Shown: positions 35,977-45,144 of the stretch, one piece after another | How the letters are laid out: each line of letters opens with the position of its first letter | How positions within the stretch are numbered: the stretch's first letter is position 1 | Assembly: GCA_004193545.1 (NCBI GenBank) | Contig: RPGO01000035.1 | Coordinates: forward strand, 1-64,000 | Direction of reading: 5' to 3' | DNA length: 64,000 nucleotides | Origin: Candidatus Argoarchaeum ethanivorans | GTDB lineage: Archaea; Halobacteriota; Methanosarcinia; Methanosarcinales; EX4572-44 | Notes under the pieces: generated by a model | Seen by the model: only the letters and a program-made list of their open reading frames with translations | Database searches by the model: none | What the model was told of the DNA's origin: nothing | Position numbers and translations under genes: made by a program

Positions 35977-36870
35977 ATGAAACAAAACAAATTGTATGGA
36001 ATAATATTAATGGCGGTGTTGGCGGTATTGTTTTTTACCGCGGTCGTGAGTGCAACAGATATTTACGTACCTGAAGGTGGGAATCAGACAATCCAACAAG
36101 CGGTGAACAATGCATCTGGAGGCGACACTATTATCGTGCGCGATGGGATATACCACGAGAACGTGAATGTGGACGTGGCTCATTTGACGATTCGCTCGGA
36201 GAACGGCTCTGCGAACTGCATCGTGAACGCATCAGGCCCAAATGACTACGTCTTCAATGTGGCTGCGGATTACGTGAACATCACCGGGTTCACGGTCGAA
36301 AATGCGACTGGAAACCATAATGCTGGAATATATCTTGAAAGCATGGAACATTGCAACATCTCTTATAACAATGCGAGGAACAACAACTACGGCATCTACC
36401 TGTATTCTTCGTGCAACAACACGCTCACAGAGAACACCGCTAACTCGAACAACTACTGTGGCATCCACCTCAACGATGCAGACAACAACAACAACGTCTC
36501 CTGCAACTGGGTGCAGAACAACAGTGTGAATGGTTTCCGACTATACAGTGGAAGTACAGGAAATACGATCGAGCGCAACAATATCATCGCAAACGGTGCG
36601 TTGCAAGCCGACGGCAGCTACCACTGGAATTTCTATAACGACCAGGGCAATGCCGTGGATGCGAAGAACAATTACTGGGTGGCAACGGACAACGAAACGA
36701 TAGATAAGAGCATCTACGATGACGAAGAAGGAAACGGTAAAGTGACGTTCTATCCGCCTTTGAAAGGTGCATCTCCATGCGCACCGATTCCGGAAGCAGC
36801 GACGATAATACTGTTCTCGGTGGGATTGGTCGTGCTTGCGGGGTATGTTGTATTGAGGGGAAGAAAATGA
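35977..36870 (+). CDS. Secreted parallel beta-helix (NosD/PbH1-like) protein with PEF-CTERM-like tail
   Basis: This is a 297-residue exported protein. After the signal peptide (LMAVLAVLFFTAVVSA) comes DIYVPEGGNQTIQQAVNNAS and many N-rich beta-helix coils (NISYNNARNNNYGIYLYSSC). The C-terminus PIPEAATIILFSVGLVVLAG plus RGRK is a PEF-CTERM-like archaeosortase signal: motif, hydrophobic helix, basic end. Such proteins are surface-exposed and likely bind or act on carbohydrate. Its N-terminal third is very close to that of the dockerin-ended protein at 49.9-51.4 kb. Confidence 0.82.
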   Translation: MKQNKLYGIILMAVLAVLFFTAVVSATDIYVPEGGNQTIQQAVNNASGGDTIIVRDGIYHENVNVDVAHLTIRSENGSANCIVNASGPNDYVFNVAADYVNITGFTVENATGNHNAGIYLESMEHCNISYNNARNNNYGIYLYSSCNNTLTENTANSNNYCGIHLNDADNNNNVSCNWVQNNSVNGFRLYSGSTGNTIERNNIIANGALQADGSYHWNFYNDQGNAVDAKNNYWVATDNETIDKSIYDDEEGNGKVTFYPPLKGASPCAPIPEAATIILFSVGLVVLAGYVVLRGRK

Positions 36871-36917
36871 TTGGAAAAAGTTTGACCAAAAACAATCGAG
36901 AAAAACGTGGTTGTAAA

Positions 36918-37028
36918 GTTGTTGGGTGTTGACATTGTTTCGACCTGGTTATATATTCAGGTATAATGTCTACTGTTCTGGGTTTGAACGTATGAAAGAA
37001 ATTAGAGTTCTGGTATAACACCCAACAA
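36918..37028. mobile_element. 111-bp element with 12-bp inverted ends
   Basis: TTGTTGGGTGTT at 36918-36929 is matched in reverse complement by AACACCCAACAA at 37017-37028. An inner palindrome ACCTG...CAGGT lies near the left end. There is no coding capacity. It could be a MITE or a long hairpin terminator for the beta-helix gene. Confidence 0.45.
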
Positions 37029-37047
37029 GTTGACAGCCCCGGAAAAA

Positions 37048-37066
37048 CGAAAAGTTTTTAAATACC
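37048..37066 (+). promoter_or_regulatory. Promoter of the C39-like peptidase gene, matching the one at 38.65 kb
   Basis: CGAAAAGTTTTTAAATACC combines a purine-rich BRE with a TATA box and is followed by TATGTTTACA. Nearly the same sequence, with CTTTTATATACC, precedes the next gene. The conserved block spans about 40 bases including GGAAAAACGAAAA, suggesting shared regulation. Confidence 0.65.
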
Positions 37067-37123
37067 TATGTTTACACTCGCTGATGAAAATAAATTAAAA
37101 AAATATGAGGTGCTAGAAAAAAA

Positions 37124-38608
37124 ATGAAAAGCGGAAAAGTTAAGGGAAAAAACATAAAAGTTCGTAGACATATCTTCGCAATCGTGGGCATTGCTTTGCT
37201 TGTCACCCTAATTATGCCTGCCACCGTTCTTGCGGATATTGAAGAACACCCATATTTGGTGAAGACATTCATTGACGAAGAGGGACGGAAGATAGCTGAA
37301 ATCATTGTTCCAGGACTGCCCCCAGAAAAAAGAATATCAGAGGCAGTCGTCTCCGACATCGAAATTAGGCAAGCGGACGCTACTCTTTCCGATGTACCTG
37401 CTTTTGACTGGTGCTATGGGTGTTCCGCAACCTCTGCGGCGATGATGTTTGGCTATTATGATAGAACTGGCTATTCGAACATGTACGCAGGTCCCGCCAA
37501 TGGTGGAGTGTGCCCCTTGACCAATTCAGTCTGGGGTGTTGAGGAGTGTCCGCTCAGCGCAACGCATCAGGGCTATGATGGACTTGCAGTGAAAGGGCAT
37601 GTGGATGACTACTGGTCCTTCTTTGGTAGTAATATTGACCCCTACTGCAACTATGTACCGCCATGGTCGGAGCACATGTACGCGGACTGCACCGCTGACT
37701 ACATGGGAACCAACCAGCATTATAACTGGCAAAACAGCGATGGTGGCACTACCTTTTGCTATTATGTAAGTGGCGCTCCTCTCTATGATTACTCCGAATG
37801 TGAACCGGGTAAGCGAGATGGCTGTCACGGCATTAGACTGTTTGTTGAGTCACGCGGCTATAACGTGCACCACGACGGAAGTAACCACCAAAACTACAAC
37901 CAGTGTATAGACCCATATGTTGCAGGGGGATTTACTTTTGATGATTTCAAAGCTGAGATCGACGCCGGGCGTCCGGTGATCATTCATGTCGATGGGCATT
38001 CGATGCTCGGTTATGGATACGATGACCCTATCACAATCCATATACACGATACATGGGGCCATAGTAGCCATTCGATGACGTGGGGTGGGTATTATGACGG
38101 TAGGCAACACTACGGGGTCACGGTCATCCAGCTACAATCGCTGCCAGTAATAACCTCCTGCGATCCCTCCAGTACTGAGACGAGCCAATTCACCCCCAGC
38201 CAAAGCGTCTATGTCAAGGGCAGCGGGCTTGAACCAAATACAGATTACAATATCTGGATTCAGAATGACCCGGTAGCTGAAGGGAAAACGCTGGCAATCG
38301 GAGAAGACCCCTCTGGAGCGCAAGAAGCAGTAACTACTGGCCCAGGCAATGGCAATCCATCGGGTGGCTTTCCTGCCACGGAGATTTGGCCCATCCCTCA
38401 GAGCGAACCGGTCACTCACCACCCATACGACATTGTAGTGGATAAAGTGGGAGGTGGCGAAGGCACGTACAACTCTAACGATGATGGTATAGATTCCGTC
38501 GCCGTGGTGGGCTTTGTAGCGCCGGTGCCGGAGCTTCCAACGATAATACTATTCTCGATGGGATTGGTCGTGCTTGTGGGGTATGTTGTGTTGAGAAGGA
38601 GAAAATGA
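37124..38608 (+). CDS. Secreted C39-like cysteine peptidase with PEF-CTERM-like tail
   Basis: This is a 494-residue exported protein with signal sequence IFAIVGIALLVTLIMPATVLA. The papain-like/C39 catalytic Cys is in FDWCYGCSATSAAMMFGYYD, and the His is in VIIHVDGHSMLGYGYDD, followed by IHIHDTWGHS. A beta-sandwich-like domain (SVYVKGSGLEPNTDYNIW) precedes the tail VPELPTIILFSMGLVVLVGY with RRRK. It probably processes surface or extracellular proteins and is anchored via archaeosortase. Confidence 0.82.
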   Translation: MKSGKVKGKNIKVRRHIFAIVGIALLVTLIMPATVLADIEEHPYLVKTFIDEEGRKIAEIIVPGLPPEKRISEAVVSDIEIRQADATLSDVPAFDWCYGCSATSAAMMFGYYDRTGYSNMYAGPANGGVCPLTNSVWGVEECPLSATHQGYDGLAVKGHVDDYWSFFGSNIDPYCNYVPPWSEHMYADCTADYMGTNQHYNWQNSDGGTTFCYYVSGAPLYDYSECEPGKRDGCHGIRLFVESRGYNVHHDGSNHQNYNQCIDPYVAGGFTFDDFKAEIDAGRPVIIHVDGHSMLGYGYDDPITIHIHDTWGHSSHSMTWGGYYDGRQHYGVTVIQLQSLPVITSCDPSSTETSQFTPSQSVYVKGSGLEPNTDYNIWIQNDPVAEGKTLAIGEDPSGAQEAVTTGPGNGNPSGGFPATEIWPIPQSEPVTHHPYDIVVDKVGGGEGTYNSNDDGIDSVAVVGFVAPVPELPTIILFSMGLVVLVGYVVLRRRK

Positions 38609-38648
38609 TTGGAAAAGGTCTGACCAAAAATAATCGGAAAAGGAAAAA

Positions 38649-38667
38649 CGAAAATCTTTTATATACC
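38649..38667 (+). promoter_or_regulatory. Promoter of the DUF2341 gene, matching the one at 37.05 kb
   Basis: CGAAAATCTTTTATATACC, followed by TATGTTTATATTCATTGA, repeats the layout and most bases of the promoter ahead of the C39-like gene. Start sites about 25 bases downstream would give leaders of about 30 bases. Confidence 0.65.
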
Positions 38668-38718
38668 TATGTTTATATTCATTGACAGAAATAAAAACAA
38701 AATGAAGTGAAAAAAAAT

Positions 38719-40293
38719 ATGAGAGTAAAAGAAAGTAAGCAAAAACGTAACCTAAAGATGTTTTTAGCCCTTTTAGTTGCGGCAATACTTCTCGCTTCAA
38801 TCGTTCCGACTGTAAGCGCGTCCGAATGGTGGGATTCATGCTGGAGTCATCTGAAAGCAATAACTGTAACCGAGAACACAGGTTCAACCCTGACTAACTA
38901 TCAGGTTGAACTGACGGTAACTTATGACTCTGATATGAAAAACAATTTCGATGACCTGCGGTTCACCAATGCAAACGGGACTGAACTTGACTACTGGATT
39001 GAATCCAAGACAGACGGCGACTCGGCTGCTGTTTGGGTCGAGGTCGATTCTCTGACTGCTTCCAGCGACACCACTATTTATATGTATTATGGAAATTCTG
39101 AGGCGAGCAGTGAGTGTAACGGGAGCGCTGTGTTTGAGTTCTTCGATGATTTTGATGCTGGGCTTGGGAAGTGGAACAATTTTGGCACTCCTACTCCAGT
39201 GACCTTCGAGAGCATAGAGTTCCACGACGGCTGGGGCTACTCCACGAAGGGCGATAGTTGGTATAGGTCAGGCAGTTATTCAAAAGCATTGTTGGATGTT
39301 ACCAGTGGAACAACAGTAGATTTCAGGGTCAAACAAGGGACTGGACATGCCTCCTGGGATAGGTTTAATGATATCGGCATTGGCAGTCTACAATACGGAT
39401 ATACCGAGAGCAGTCATCCGGAGTATTTCACTATTGCTTTAAGGGATGGTTCTCTGAACGATATTACCTATCAGGCTTACAACGGTAAAACCTATACTAA
39501 AGAGGGTACAGACGATCATCAATTTCATAGATATTCTATGAAGTACAATAGCTCCAACGATCAAATAGCCTACTACAGAGATGAACAACTCAACACCACT
39601 TTGACGGCAGATTCCAGACCCTACGATACATTACCTTTTCTATTGGCTGGTCGTGATTACGGGAGCACTGGTACTACAAATTATTTGGATTGGGTTTTAG
39701 TCCGTAAATACGCGGACCTTGAGCCAGGTGCTATTTTTGGGAATGAAGAGGATAATCCTTCACAGGGCTGGTATTTGAGCAGCACCGATAGTGGTCTTAA
39801 TAAGGGGATGTACAAAGGAAGTCAGAGTGGGGCGGCGGATTCTGTCTTTGTAGAGGGGTTTGAGGAAGTTGTCTGGATTGCAGATGAACCAGCAAGCGCA
39901 GATGTTGGCTTTCCCGCGGGAGACTGGACCGGACATTTGAGGAAAACAGGCGATGGAGACGAGTTTGAGGTTGAAATCGGCGTATGGGATGGAATTGGCT
40001 TTGACTCATGAGGGTATTATGACGAAGGTAATTTTGGAGCTGGTAACGATGCGGATTTTACGATAAGTGCTGATTCATTTACCGTATTGGCAGACGAATG
40101 GCTGGCTTTTCGTGTAACGAACTGGGACTTGGATGAATATGATTTCTACATTGTTACTGCTGACGGTCCGAGTTATGTCTCATCTCCACCAACCGACCCC
40201 AGCTACCCCGTTCCGGAACTCCCGACCGTCCTGCTCTTTGCGGTCGGGCTGCTCATGCTTGCAGGATACGTGTGGATCCGACGGAAGACGTGA
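38719..40293 (+). pseudogene. DUF2341/LamG-like secreted protein with PEF-CTERM-like tail, interrupted by an in-frame TGA
   Basis: The ORF track splits this gene at 40011, but both pieces are in the same frame. Reading through the TGA at 40009-40011 gives 524 residues. There is a signal peptide (LLVAAILLASIVPTVSA), then a DUF2341 domain (DLRFTNANGTELDYWIES, TIYMYYGNSEASS). A LamG-like region follows, then a beta domain, and the tail VPELPTVLLFAVGLLMLAGY with RRKT. The stop falls in GFDS*GYYDEGN. I prefer the ATG at 38719 over the GTG at 38707. It may be a nonsense mutation, a sequencing error or readthrough. Confidence 0.75.
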
Positions 40294-40462
40294 ATGGGGC
40301 TGCCACGGGGCAATTCTCCCGCTATCTTTTTTTACTGACCGTTTGGAAGCCGCATCGTTCATGGATATTAAGGAACAGCGCCAGGCGGTGCGAAATGTCT
40401 GGAATCCGTATCTAAAATATGGGAAAACATAAAATCTTTATGCTGTCAGTCAACGAACAACA

Positions 40463-40884
40463 GGAATAAAGTCGTCGAGTGAGGGGTATAAGCCCCCTGC
40501 TGTTTCGCACTAAGCCATTATAGGCTTTCGTCATGCTTTAACGGCGTTCAGCTAAGCGCCATACTTCCAAAGGCTATATGTCCAAAAAACATATGATATA
40601 GCCTTTATTCTGGCTTGCACACACGAGTATTCACGCGTTCCATCCGAACACTGCACGACCTCAGCTTCACAGCATCATCGCTTTTGTGCGTGTAGTGCTT
40701 ACAAGGTAAGCAGGACACCAGGCAAATCTACTATACAGGAAACTTACCTGAGGTCGGTATCGTTTCTGTGCCATTGACATGGTTCTCACCATTACACCCT
40801 TACAGGCTTTCGTGTTTTTGGAATGTGGGGGGACTTTCCTCAGCAACATTTGTTACCGGCAGCCGCTCAGCCTCTCTCAACAAC
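40463..40884 (-). ncRNA. rnpB: RNase P RNA
   Basis: On the minus strand the conserved region I GCTGAGGAAAGTCCCCCCAC lies near the 5' end, with GTAATGGTGAGAACC and TGTTCGGATGGAACG further on. The 3' part GGGGCTTATACCCCTCACTC completes the core. TTTTATATGG at 40905-40914 is about 25 bases upstream of the proposed 5' end. At about 420 bases it is in range for archaeal type A RNase P RNA. Ends are by eye. No protein-coding gene is needed in this interval; the small ORFs there are spurious. Confidence 0.88.
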
Positions 40885-40940
40885 AATCCTACTGTGATTA
40901 AATCCATATAAAAACCTGGTGGTCGAGTTTGGAACGAATG

Positions 40941-41228
40941 TCAGGATCTGTTTTTCTTGATGATTTTTCCTATCTGTTGAATAATCCTTGATTTGGGTGC
41001 TTTTCTGTCGATGAGCACCCGTCCCGACACATTCCACCATGATTTTGGGTATGCTTTACCAGCCTCTACAACAGGGTTAAGCCCCAGTTCTGAAGCTGCT
41101 ATTTGTATTTCCTTCAGTGCTGGCTCTTTTACTGAATGTTTTTTTGGTGCTAATCGTCCTTCTCCTCGAGATTTCGTAGTGTCAAGGTACACAGGCCATA
41201 TTACAAGTTTATCTCTTTTACGCAGCAT
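40941..41228 (-). CDS. srp19: Signal recognition particle 19 kDa protein
   Basis: This is a 95-residue SRP19, which binds helices 6 and 8 of the 7S RNA and promotes SRP54 binding. Family features are VIWPVYLDTTKSRGEGRLAPK, then ELGLNPVVEAGKAYPKSWWN and GRVLIDRK. It is between cca and the RNase P RNA gene, all on the minus strand. Its RNA partner is encoded at about 1.0-1.25 kb. Confidence 0.94.
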   Translation of the reverse strand: MLRKRDKLVIWPVYLDTTKSRGEGRLAPKKHSVKEPALKEIQIAASELGLNPVVEAGKAYPKSWWNVSGRVLIDRKAPKSRIIQQIGKIIKKNRS

Positions 41229-41254
41229 AGTACCATATATTATTGTTTCATTGG

Positions 41255-42613
41255 TTAAGAATCTTGTTTATGGGTTAGTAAGTGATAGAGGAATGTTCTG
41301 AACTCCGGATGCTCTATTGCGAATAGTTCGTGGTCTGAAAGGGTTGAAAATCCATCCTGTTTGATTATTTGTGTTATGTGTTTTCCAAGTCCGCATGTTA
41401 GTAGTTCTGATTGGAATAGTGAGGTTGGTGTCGTGTAGACTCTCTGTATGTTTAGAGTATATTTACCGTCTTTGATGTATATATACGATAGATTGCCTGA
41501 CTTTTTATGGTATTTCGCTTTGAATTTTTCAGCATTGTCTTTTAACCATACTGGTGGTCCAATGTGTTTTTTGACCATTGGAAGCTTCGTTTCAAACAGT
41601 TCAAAGATAAGATAAATATCTGCATTTAACACGATGTAGTTGCTGTTTATAATTCGAAAATCATGCCTTGTTAATAGTTTTTCTACTGCATTTCGCATTT
41701 TTTCAAGCTGCGGATACAATGTGTCCTCCACTATGCAGGGCTTATGAAATGTAATACCTATTAACTCGGTGCCTCTTCTGTGAAACAGTTGTTCTATCTC
41801 CTCCTGATACACGAGCTTGCGTGCTGGTTTAGAGAAATATTCTGTGCACGGGTTTTTCAGGAAATTTCGAGCAATGTCAATGAAACGACACATGTTATCA
41901 AGGCTGAGTGCTGCTGCCACGTTTCGTTTAGGATCGGTTGGGTCAATCACCACAAGTGGATCACCATGCTTATGTGTTGCATGTTTTTTTATATCGATTG
42001 TTGTGCAGGGTTTCCATCTCAAGGAGGCTTTGAGTAATGCTTCAAACGAGCCGTAGTGTATGATCAGCAGTTCTGTCAGGTAGCCAGAAAAGCCATGTGT
42101 TCTCAGTTCTGAGCCATAGATTCCTGCTGCTTTAAGGAATTGTTTTGCAAGGCGCACATCCTTCTCACACGTTTTTATATATTTTTTTACAAAGTTGTTG
42201 TGGTGGGGAGTTCTATCCACTGCCGATTTGATGTTTTTTGTGTCTTTGATGTTAAAGCACGGCACAACGTCTATCTTGTAACTATTCATCATTCCATGCA
42301 GATATGGGTGCTCTGCATATCGCTCTTCTATTTTATCTGCATCGAAGAGTACTTTTCTTGCAATGTCAAGACCTGTTGTTTCAAGAGTTTTGCGATTCGC
42401 AGTTTCTGGAAACAGGATAAACAGATCGATGTCGTGTTCACCTGAAATCCATGTGTCTCTTGCTGCAGAACCGACAAGAACACCTTTGACCTGAAACTGT
42501 TTTGCAAAGCTGTTGATGCGTTCTAACAGCAAGTCGGCGATTATTTTTAGCTCTCTCCGCTCTTTCTCAATAGGCGTTATGCCCGGGAGTATTCTTTTGA
42601 AGATTTCCTGCAT
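41255..42613 (-). CDS. cca: CCA-adding tRNA nucleotidyltransferase (archaeal class I)
   Basis: This is a 452-residue enzyme that builds or repairs the tRNA 3' CCA. The catalytic GS...DxD signature is GVLVGSAARDTWISGEHDID, followed by a third carboxylate in YKIDVVPCF. LRTHGFSGYLTELLII and the C-terminal palm/tail regions match archaeal Cca. Upstream on the same strand is the four-gene HEPN cassette, beyond which lies thpR. Confidence 0.95.
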   Translation of the reverse strand: MQEIFKRILPGITPIEKERRELKIIADLLLERINSFAKQFQVKGVLVGSAARDTWISGEHDIDLFILFPETANRKTLETTGLDIARKVLFDADKIEERYAEHPYLHGMMNSYKIDVVPCFNIKDTKNIKSAVDRTPHHNNFVKKYIKTCEKDVRLAKQFLKAAGIYGSELRTHGFSGYLTELLIIHYGSFEALLKASLRWKPCTTIDIKKHATHKHGDPLVVIDPTDPKRNVAAALSLDNMCRFIDIARNFLKNPCTEYFSKPARKLVYQEEIEQLFHRRGTELIGITFHKPCIVEDTLYPQLEKMRNAVEKLLTRHDFRIINSNYIVLNADIYLIFELFETKLPMVKKHIGPPVWLKDNAEKFKAKYHKKSGNLSYIYIKDGKYTLNIQRVYTTPTSLFQSELLTCGLGKHITQIIKQDGFSTLSDHELFAIEHPEFRTFLYHLLTHKQDS

Positions 42614-42803
42614 CTGTTCCTGTTTGAATGTCCTGTTCTACAGTTGTTTCAAGCTTATTTTATAACCACAAGATTACACAAACCTGCAACATTTGGATAG
42701 CCCCGCCCTTCTCCATGCAATTACTGTCTTGCGGGTTTGTTAGCTGAGTAGGCGTTGCTTGGAAGCCTTTGTTCTGGATATAAAAGTTCATTTGGTTCCA
42801 TAG

Positions 42804-43184
42804 TTATATTGTCTCCATTTGTCGTAATTTTTCTAAAGTCCTTTTAGATAAGTCAAGTGCAGTTTTTGCCCTCGAAACATTAATATCTGTATCATTTTCG
42901 TAATCAGCATCTTTTCTTTCCTTCCACAGGCGGCGTAAGTTCTTTCCTATCTTCTTCTCTACGTTACGTGGTGATCTTTGGTATTGCTCCCTTACAAATT
43001 TGTGAGTATCAACTCTTGGAATGGATGTGTTTTTAACAAAAAGGTGATTCCTTGCGATACAAAATATACCATAATAACAGCGGCTCATTGCCGAACGTAG
43101 ATGAGCTTCTCGTAAATCTGCATTTTCCTGATAAGATATAAATTCGTCAGCCAATTGGACATACAACTCCCAGTTAAAACTCAT
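42804..43184 (-). CDS. HEPN-domain protein, last gene of a four-gene cassette
   Basis: This is a 126-residue all-helical protein. The segment AHLRSAMSRCYYGIFCIARN and the end of the helical bundle RRLWKERKDADYEND (an RxxADY motif) are typical of small HEPN proteins, many of which are RNases in toxin-antitoxin or defence systems. The start overlaps the preceding gene's stop by 4 bases. Homologues paired with a protein like the 148-residue neighbour are familiar from bacteria, from memory. A ribonuclease role is an inference. Confidence 0.72.
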   Translation of the reverse strand: MSFNWELYVQLADEFISYQENADLREAHLRSAMSRCYYGIFCIARNHLFVKNTSIPRVDTHKFVREQYQRSPRNVEKKIGKNLRRLWKERKDADYENDTDINVSRAKTALDLSKRTLEKLRQMETI

Positions 43185-43627
43185 GTTGGTCTCACCATTA
43201 TTTCAAGTATATTACCAATATCATCATCTACATCAAGCCACCACTCCTCATCGAATCTATCTAAAAGATTCAAGGACTCTTCAGGTGATGAGTTGGTTTT
43301 TATGATAATGAAAAGCCCTTCAAAATCTTCCTCGTAGTCTCTGTTCAATTCCAAGTATAGAAAAACATTCTTACCAAAGATAGAGAAAATATGCCTTGGA
43401 GCTTCAAATAGAATGCCTAAGCACCAGGGATGGTTGTTGATGAATTGAATCACTTCTGTTTTACTATTTTCATCAGAAAAGGCATAGAATTGGGATAAGG
43501 CAGCAAATTCCTCCTTTTTTCCAAGAATTTTTATATATTTGATTGCTTGCTTATAGATATTGAGAGAATAATCATAAGCGTTAAATGTTTGGAATCCCAT
43601 AACAATTGGCAGGTATTCACTGCTCAT
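43181..43627 (-). CDS. HEPN-partner protein of unknown function (148 aa)
   Basis: This acidic alpha/beta protein ends with an aspartate/tryptophan-rich tail (LLDRFDEEWWLDVDDDIG) preceded by FEGLFIIIKTNSSPEESLNL. The same style of C-terminus is found in small proteins encoded next to HEPN genes elsewhere, so it is a candidate antitoxin or regulatory partner. It overlaps the HEPN gene by 4 bases and is 1 base from the upstream gene, implying fixed stoichiometry. Confidence 0.6.
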   Translation of the reverse strand: MSSEYLPIVMGFQTFNAYDYSLNIYKQAIKYIKILGKKEEFAALSQFYAFSDENSKTEVIQFINNHPWCLGILFEAPRHIFSIFGKNVFLYLELNRDYEEDFEGLFIIIKTNSSPEESLNLLDRFDEEWWLDVDDDIGNILEIMVRPT

Positions 43628-43628
43628 T

Positions 43629-44693
43629 TTAGCCTACTGCCTCCATTTCTCTGTGTAGTTTCTCCACAAATTCAATAAAATCATCTCTTGCCTGTTCAAT
43701 AAGTTCCTTACTGGCAAAAATTGGTTCCTCTGGTGGGACTTTATCGAAGTTTAACACAGTCATATCATATTTTGAATGAATAATTTCATGTCTCAGATCA
43801 ATATATTTTTGAATACTTTTTAAAATTCCACCCTTCAAATTGGGAATTTCACCGAATTTTATTTCATAGGCTTTTTTATATGCCGTTTTACAATCTTCCC
43901 AATTTTGAAAATTTATTAAACCTTTCCCTTTTCTTACCTCGAGCATGCTCTCTAAAATGCTCTTCTCCATTGATTTTGCATAATTTTCTATTTCCTCTTT
44001 TACAGATCCCTTTCTGTCAAATTCCTTCATTAGACCTTCAATATTTGGTTTTCTCCCTTCTTTTTCCAGTTCCACAAATCTGGTTCTGGTGTAAACCTCA
44101 AACCCTGTCACCAGCATTATCAAACATTGTTGAACGAGCGTGGACTCAAAAAGGAAATCTTTCAACTTACACCCTTCAATTAAAATATTAACCTTGGTAA
44201 CAGTAAAATCCCATATTTCCTTTGCAGATGGTTCAAGAACATCGCGACCAGCCTCTCTTACACGGTACCCCCCTACTTCTATATCCTCATCTCCTATTTG
44301 ATATAGTGCACCATTTTTGCCTATCCTTATCTCTCCACCTCTTTGTTCTGCTTTACTGGATTTTAAATTTAAGCCACCTTCTTCACCGACATAGAGATAA
44401 TTTTCTTTTTCCGACCAGGTTAAAGCAATAAATAATCCCCTATCGGAATTAAATTCTTTAATGTTCACCTTTGCCACGCGTATTCCCGTTTTTGTATTCC
44501 AGTGAGTAAAAACAAGATCGATGTTTTTATCCCGATGAAGTGCAAACCTTGAGTCCAAAACTTGAATATCAAAGAACAAAATATTCTCTAAAGAGGCATC
44601 CATCAAGTTACCCTTTGCTATCCTAAATTCTAAAGTTCCTTCTTTTTCCTCAACTTTCTCAAAAGGTATATTCAATGGGTTATAACCTCTCAT
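43629..44693 (-). CDS. Two-domain protein with N-terminal beta domain and C-terminal HEPN-like RNase motif
   Basis: This is a 354-residue protein. The N-terminal half is mostly strand-like (FTHWNTKTGIRVAKVNIKEF, GEEGGLNLKSSKAEQRGGEI). The C-terminal half is helical (LVQQCLIMLVTGFEVYTRTR) and contains IDLRHEIIHSKYD, an R-x4-H motif of catalytic HEPN RNases. I know no named family with this layout. It overlaps the 118-residue gene by 4 bases and is followed one base later by the 148-residue gene. Confidence 0.6.
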   Translation of the reverse strand: MRGYNPLNIPFEKVEEKEGTLEFRIAKGNLMDASLENILFFDIQVLDSRFALHRDKNIDLVFTHWNTKTGIRVAKVNIKEFNSDRGLFIALTWSEKENYLYVGEEGGLNLKSSKAEQRGGEIRIGKNGALYQIGDEDIEVGGYRVREAGRDVLEPSAKEIWDFTVTKVNILIEGCKLKDFLFESTLVQQCLIMLVTGFEVYTRTRFVELEKEGRKPNIEGLMKEFDRKGSVKEEIENYAKSMEKSILESMLEVRKGKGLINFQNWEDCKTAYKKAYEIKFGEIPNLKGGILKSIQKYIDLRHEIIHSKYDMTVLNFDKVPPEEPIFASKELIEQARDDFIEFVEKLHREMEAVG

Positions 44694-45010
44694 CCAACCT
44701 TCCCTCCTAACATCTTATTCGTATCATTTTCGAACACATCCACCACCTTAACTGCTCTATCGCCTTTTCTGCCATGCAAATATCTGAAGCCGGTTAAAGA
44801 CTGAGTTTGATAGAGTTTGAGCATAAAGGCAAGATATTCATTCCCTGGGGAGAGTAAAGCGGTATATCCACCTTTAATTCTGGGCTTGTTTACTATTTCC
44901 ACTACCTGAAAAGGGGGGGTTGGCTTTTCTGTTGGCATCTTTTCACCCTTCTCGTATCTGTCATATTTTTCAGCCCGGATTAGTTCAGCATACTTTTTAT
45001 TATCTGCCAT
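44690..45010 (-). CDS. Hypothetical protein, first gene of the HEPN cassette
   Basis: The ORF track starts at 45046; the ATG at 45010 (MADNKKYAELIRAEKYDRYE) gives a more plausible soluble protein of 106 residues. A charged N-terminal helix is followed by a small beta region (FQVVEIVNKPRIKGGYTALL) and GFRYLHGRKGDRAVKVVDVF. I do not recognise it. It is translationally coupled to the downstream HEPN-like gene, so it may be the sensor or antitoxin of the cassette. Confidence 0.55.
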   Translation of the reverse strand: MADNKKYAELIRAEKYDRYEKGEKMPTEKPTPPFQVVEIVNKPRIKGGYTALLSPGNEYLAFMLKLYQTQSLTGFRYLHGRKGDRAVKVVDVFENDTNKMLGGKVG

Positions 45011-45144
45011 ATTCACCACACTTTTAACATATATACCGCCATTCATATAACTTCTTCTTACCGAAATTAATAATAAACCAACACGTATTTTTGTCGCTTT
45101 TAGATAGTTTGTACGTGTTTAGAGTCTATACAAATACGATTTTT

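Noticed and set aside
40009-40011. Selenocysteine at the in-frame TGA of the DUF2341 gene
   Set aside because: The protein is a secreted structural domain with no redox context, and I see no SECIS-like structure; a mutation or error is simpler.
40667-40849. 60-aa minus-strand ORF
   Set aside because: It lies entirely within the RNase P RNA gene.
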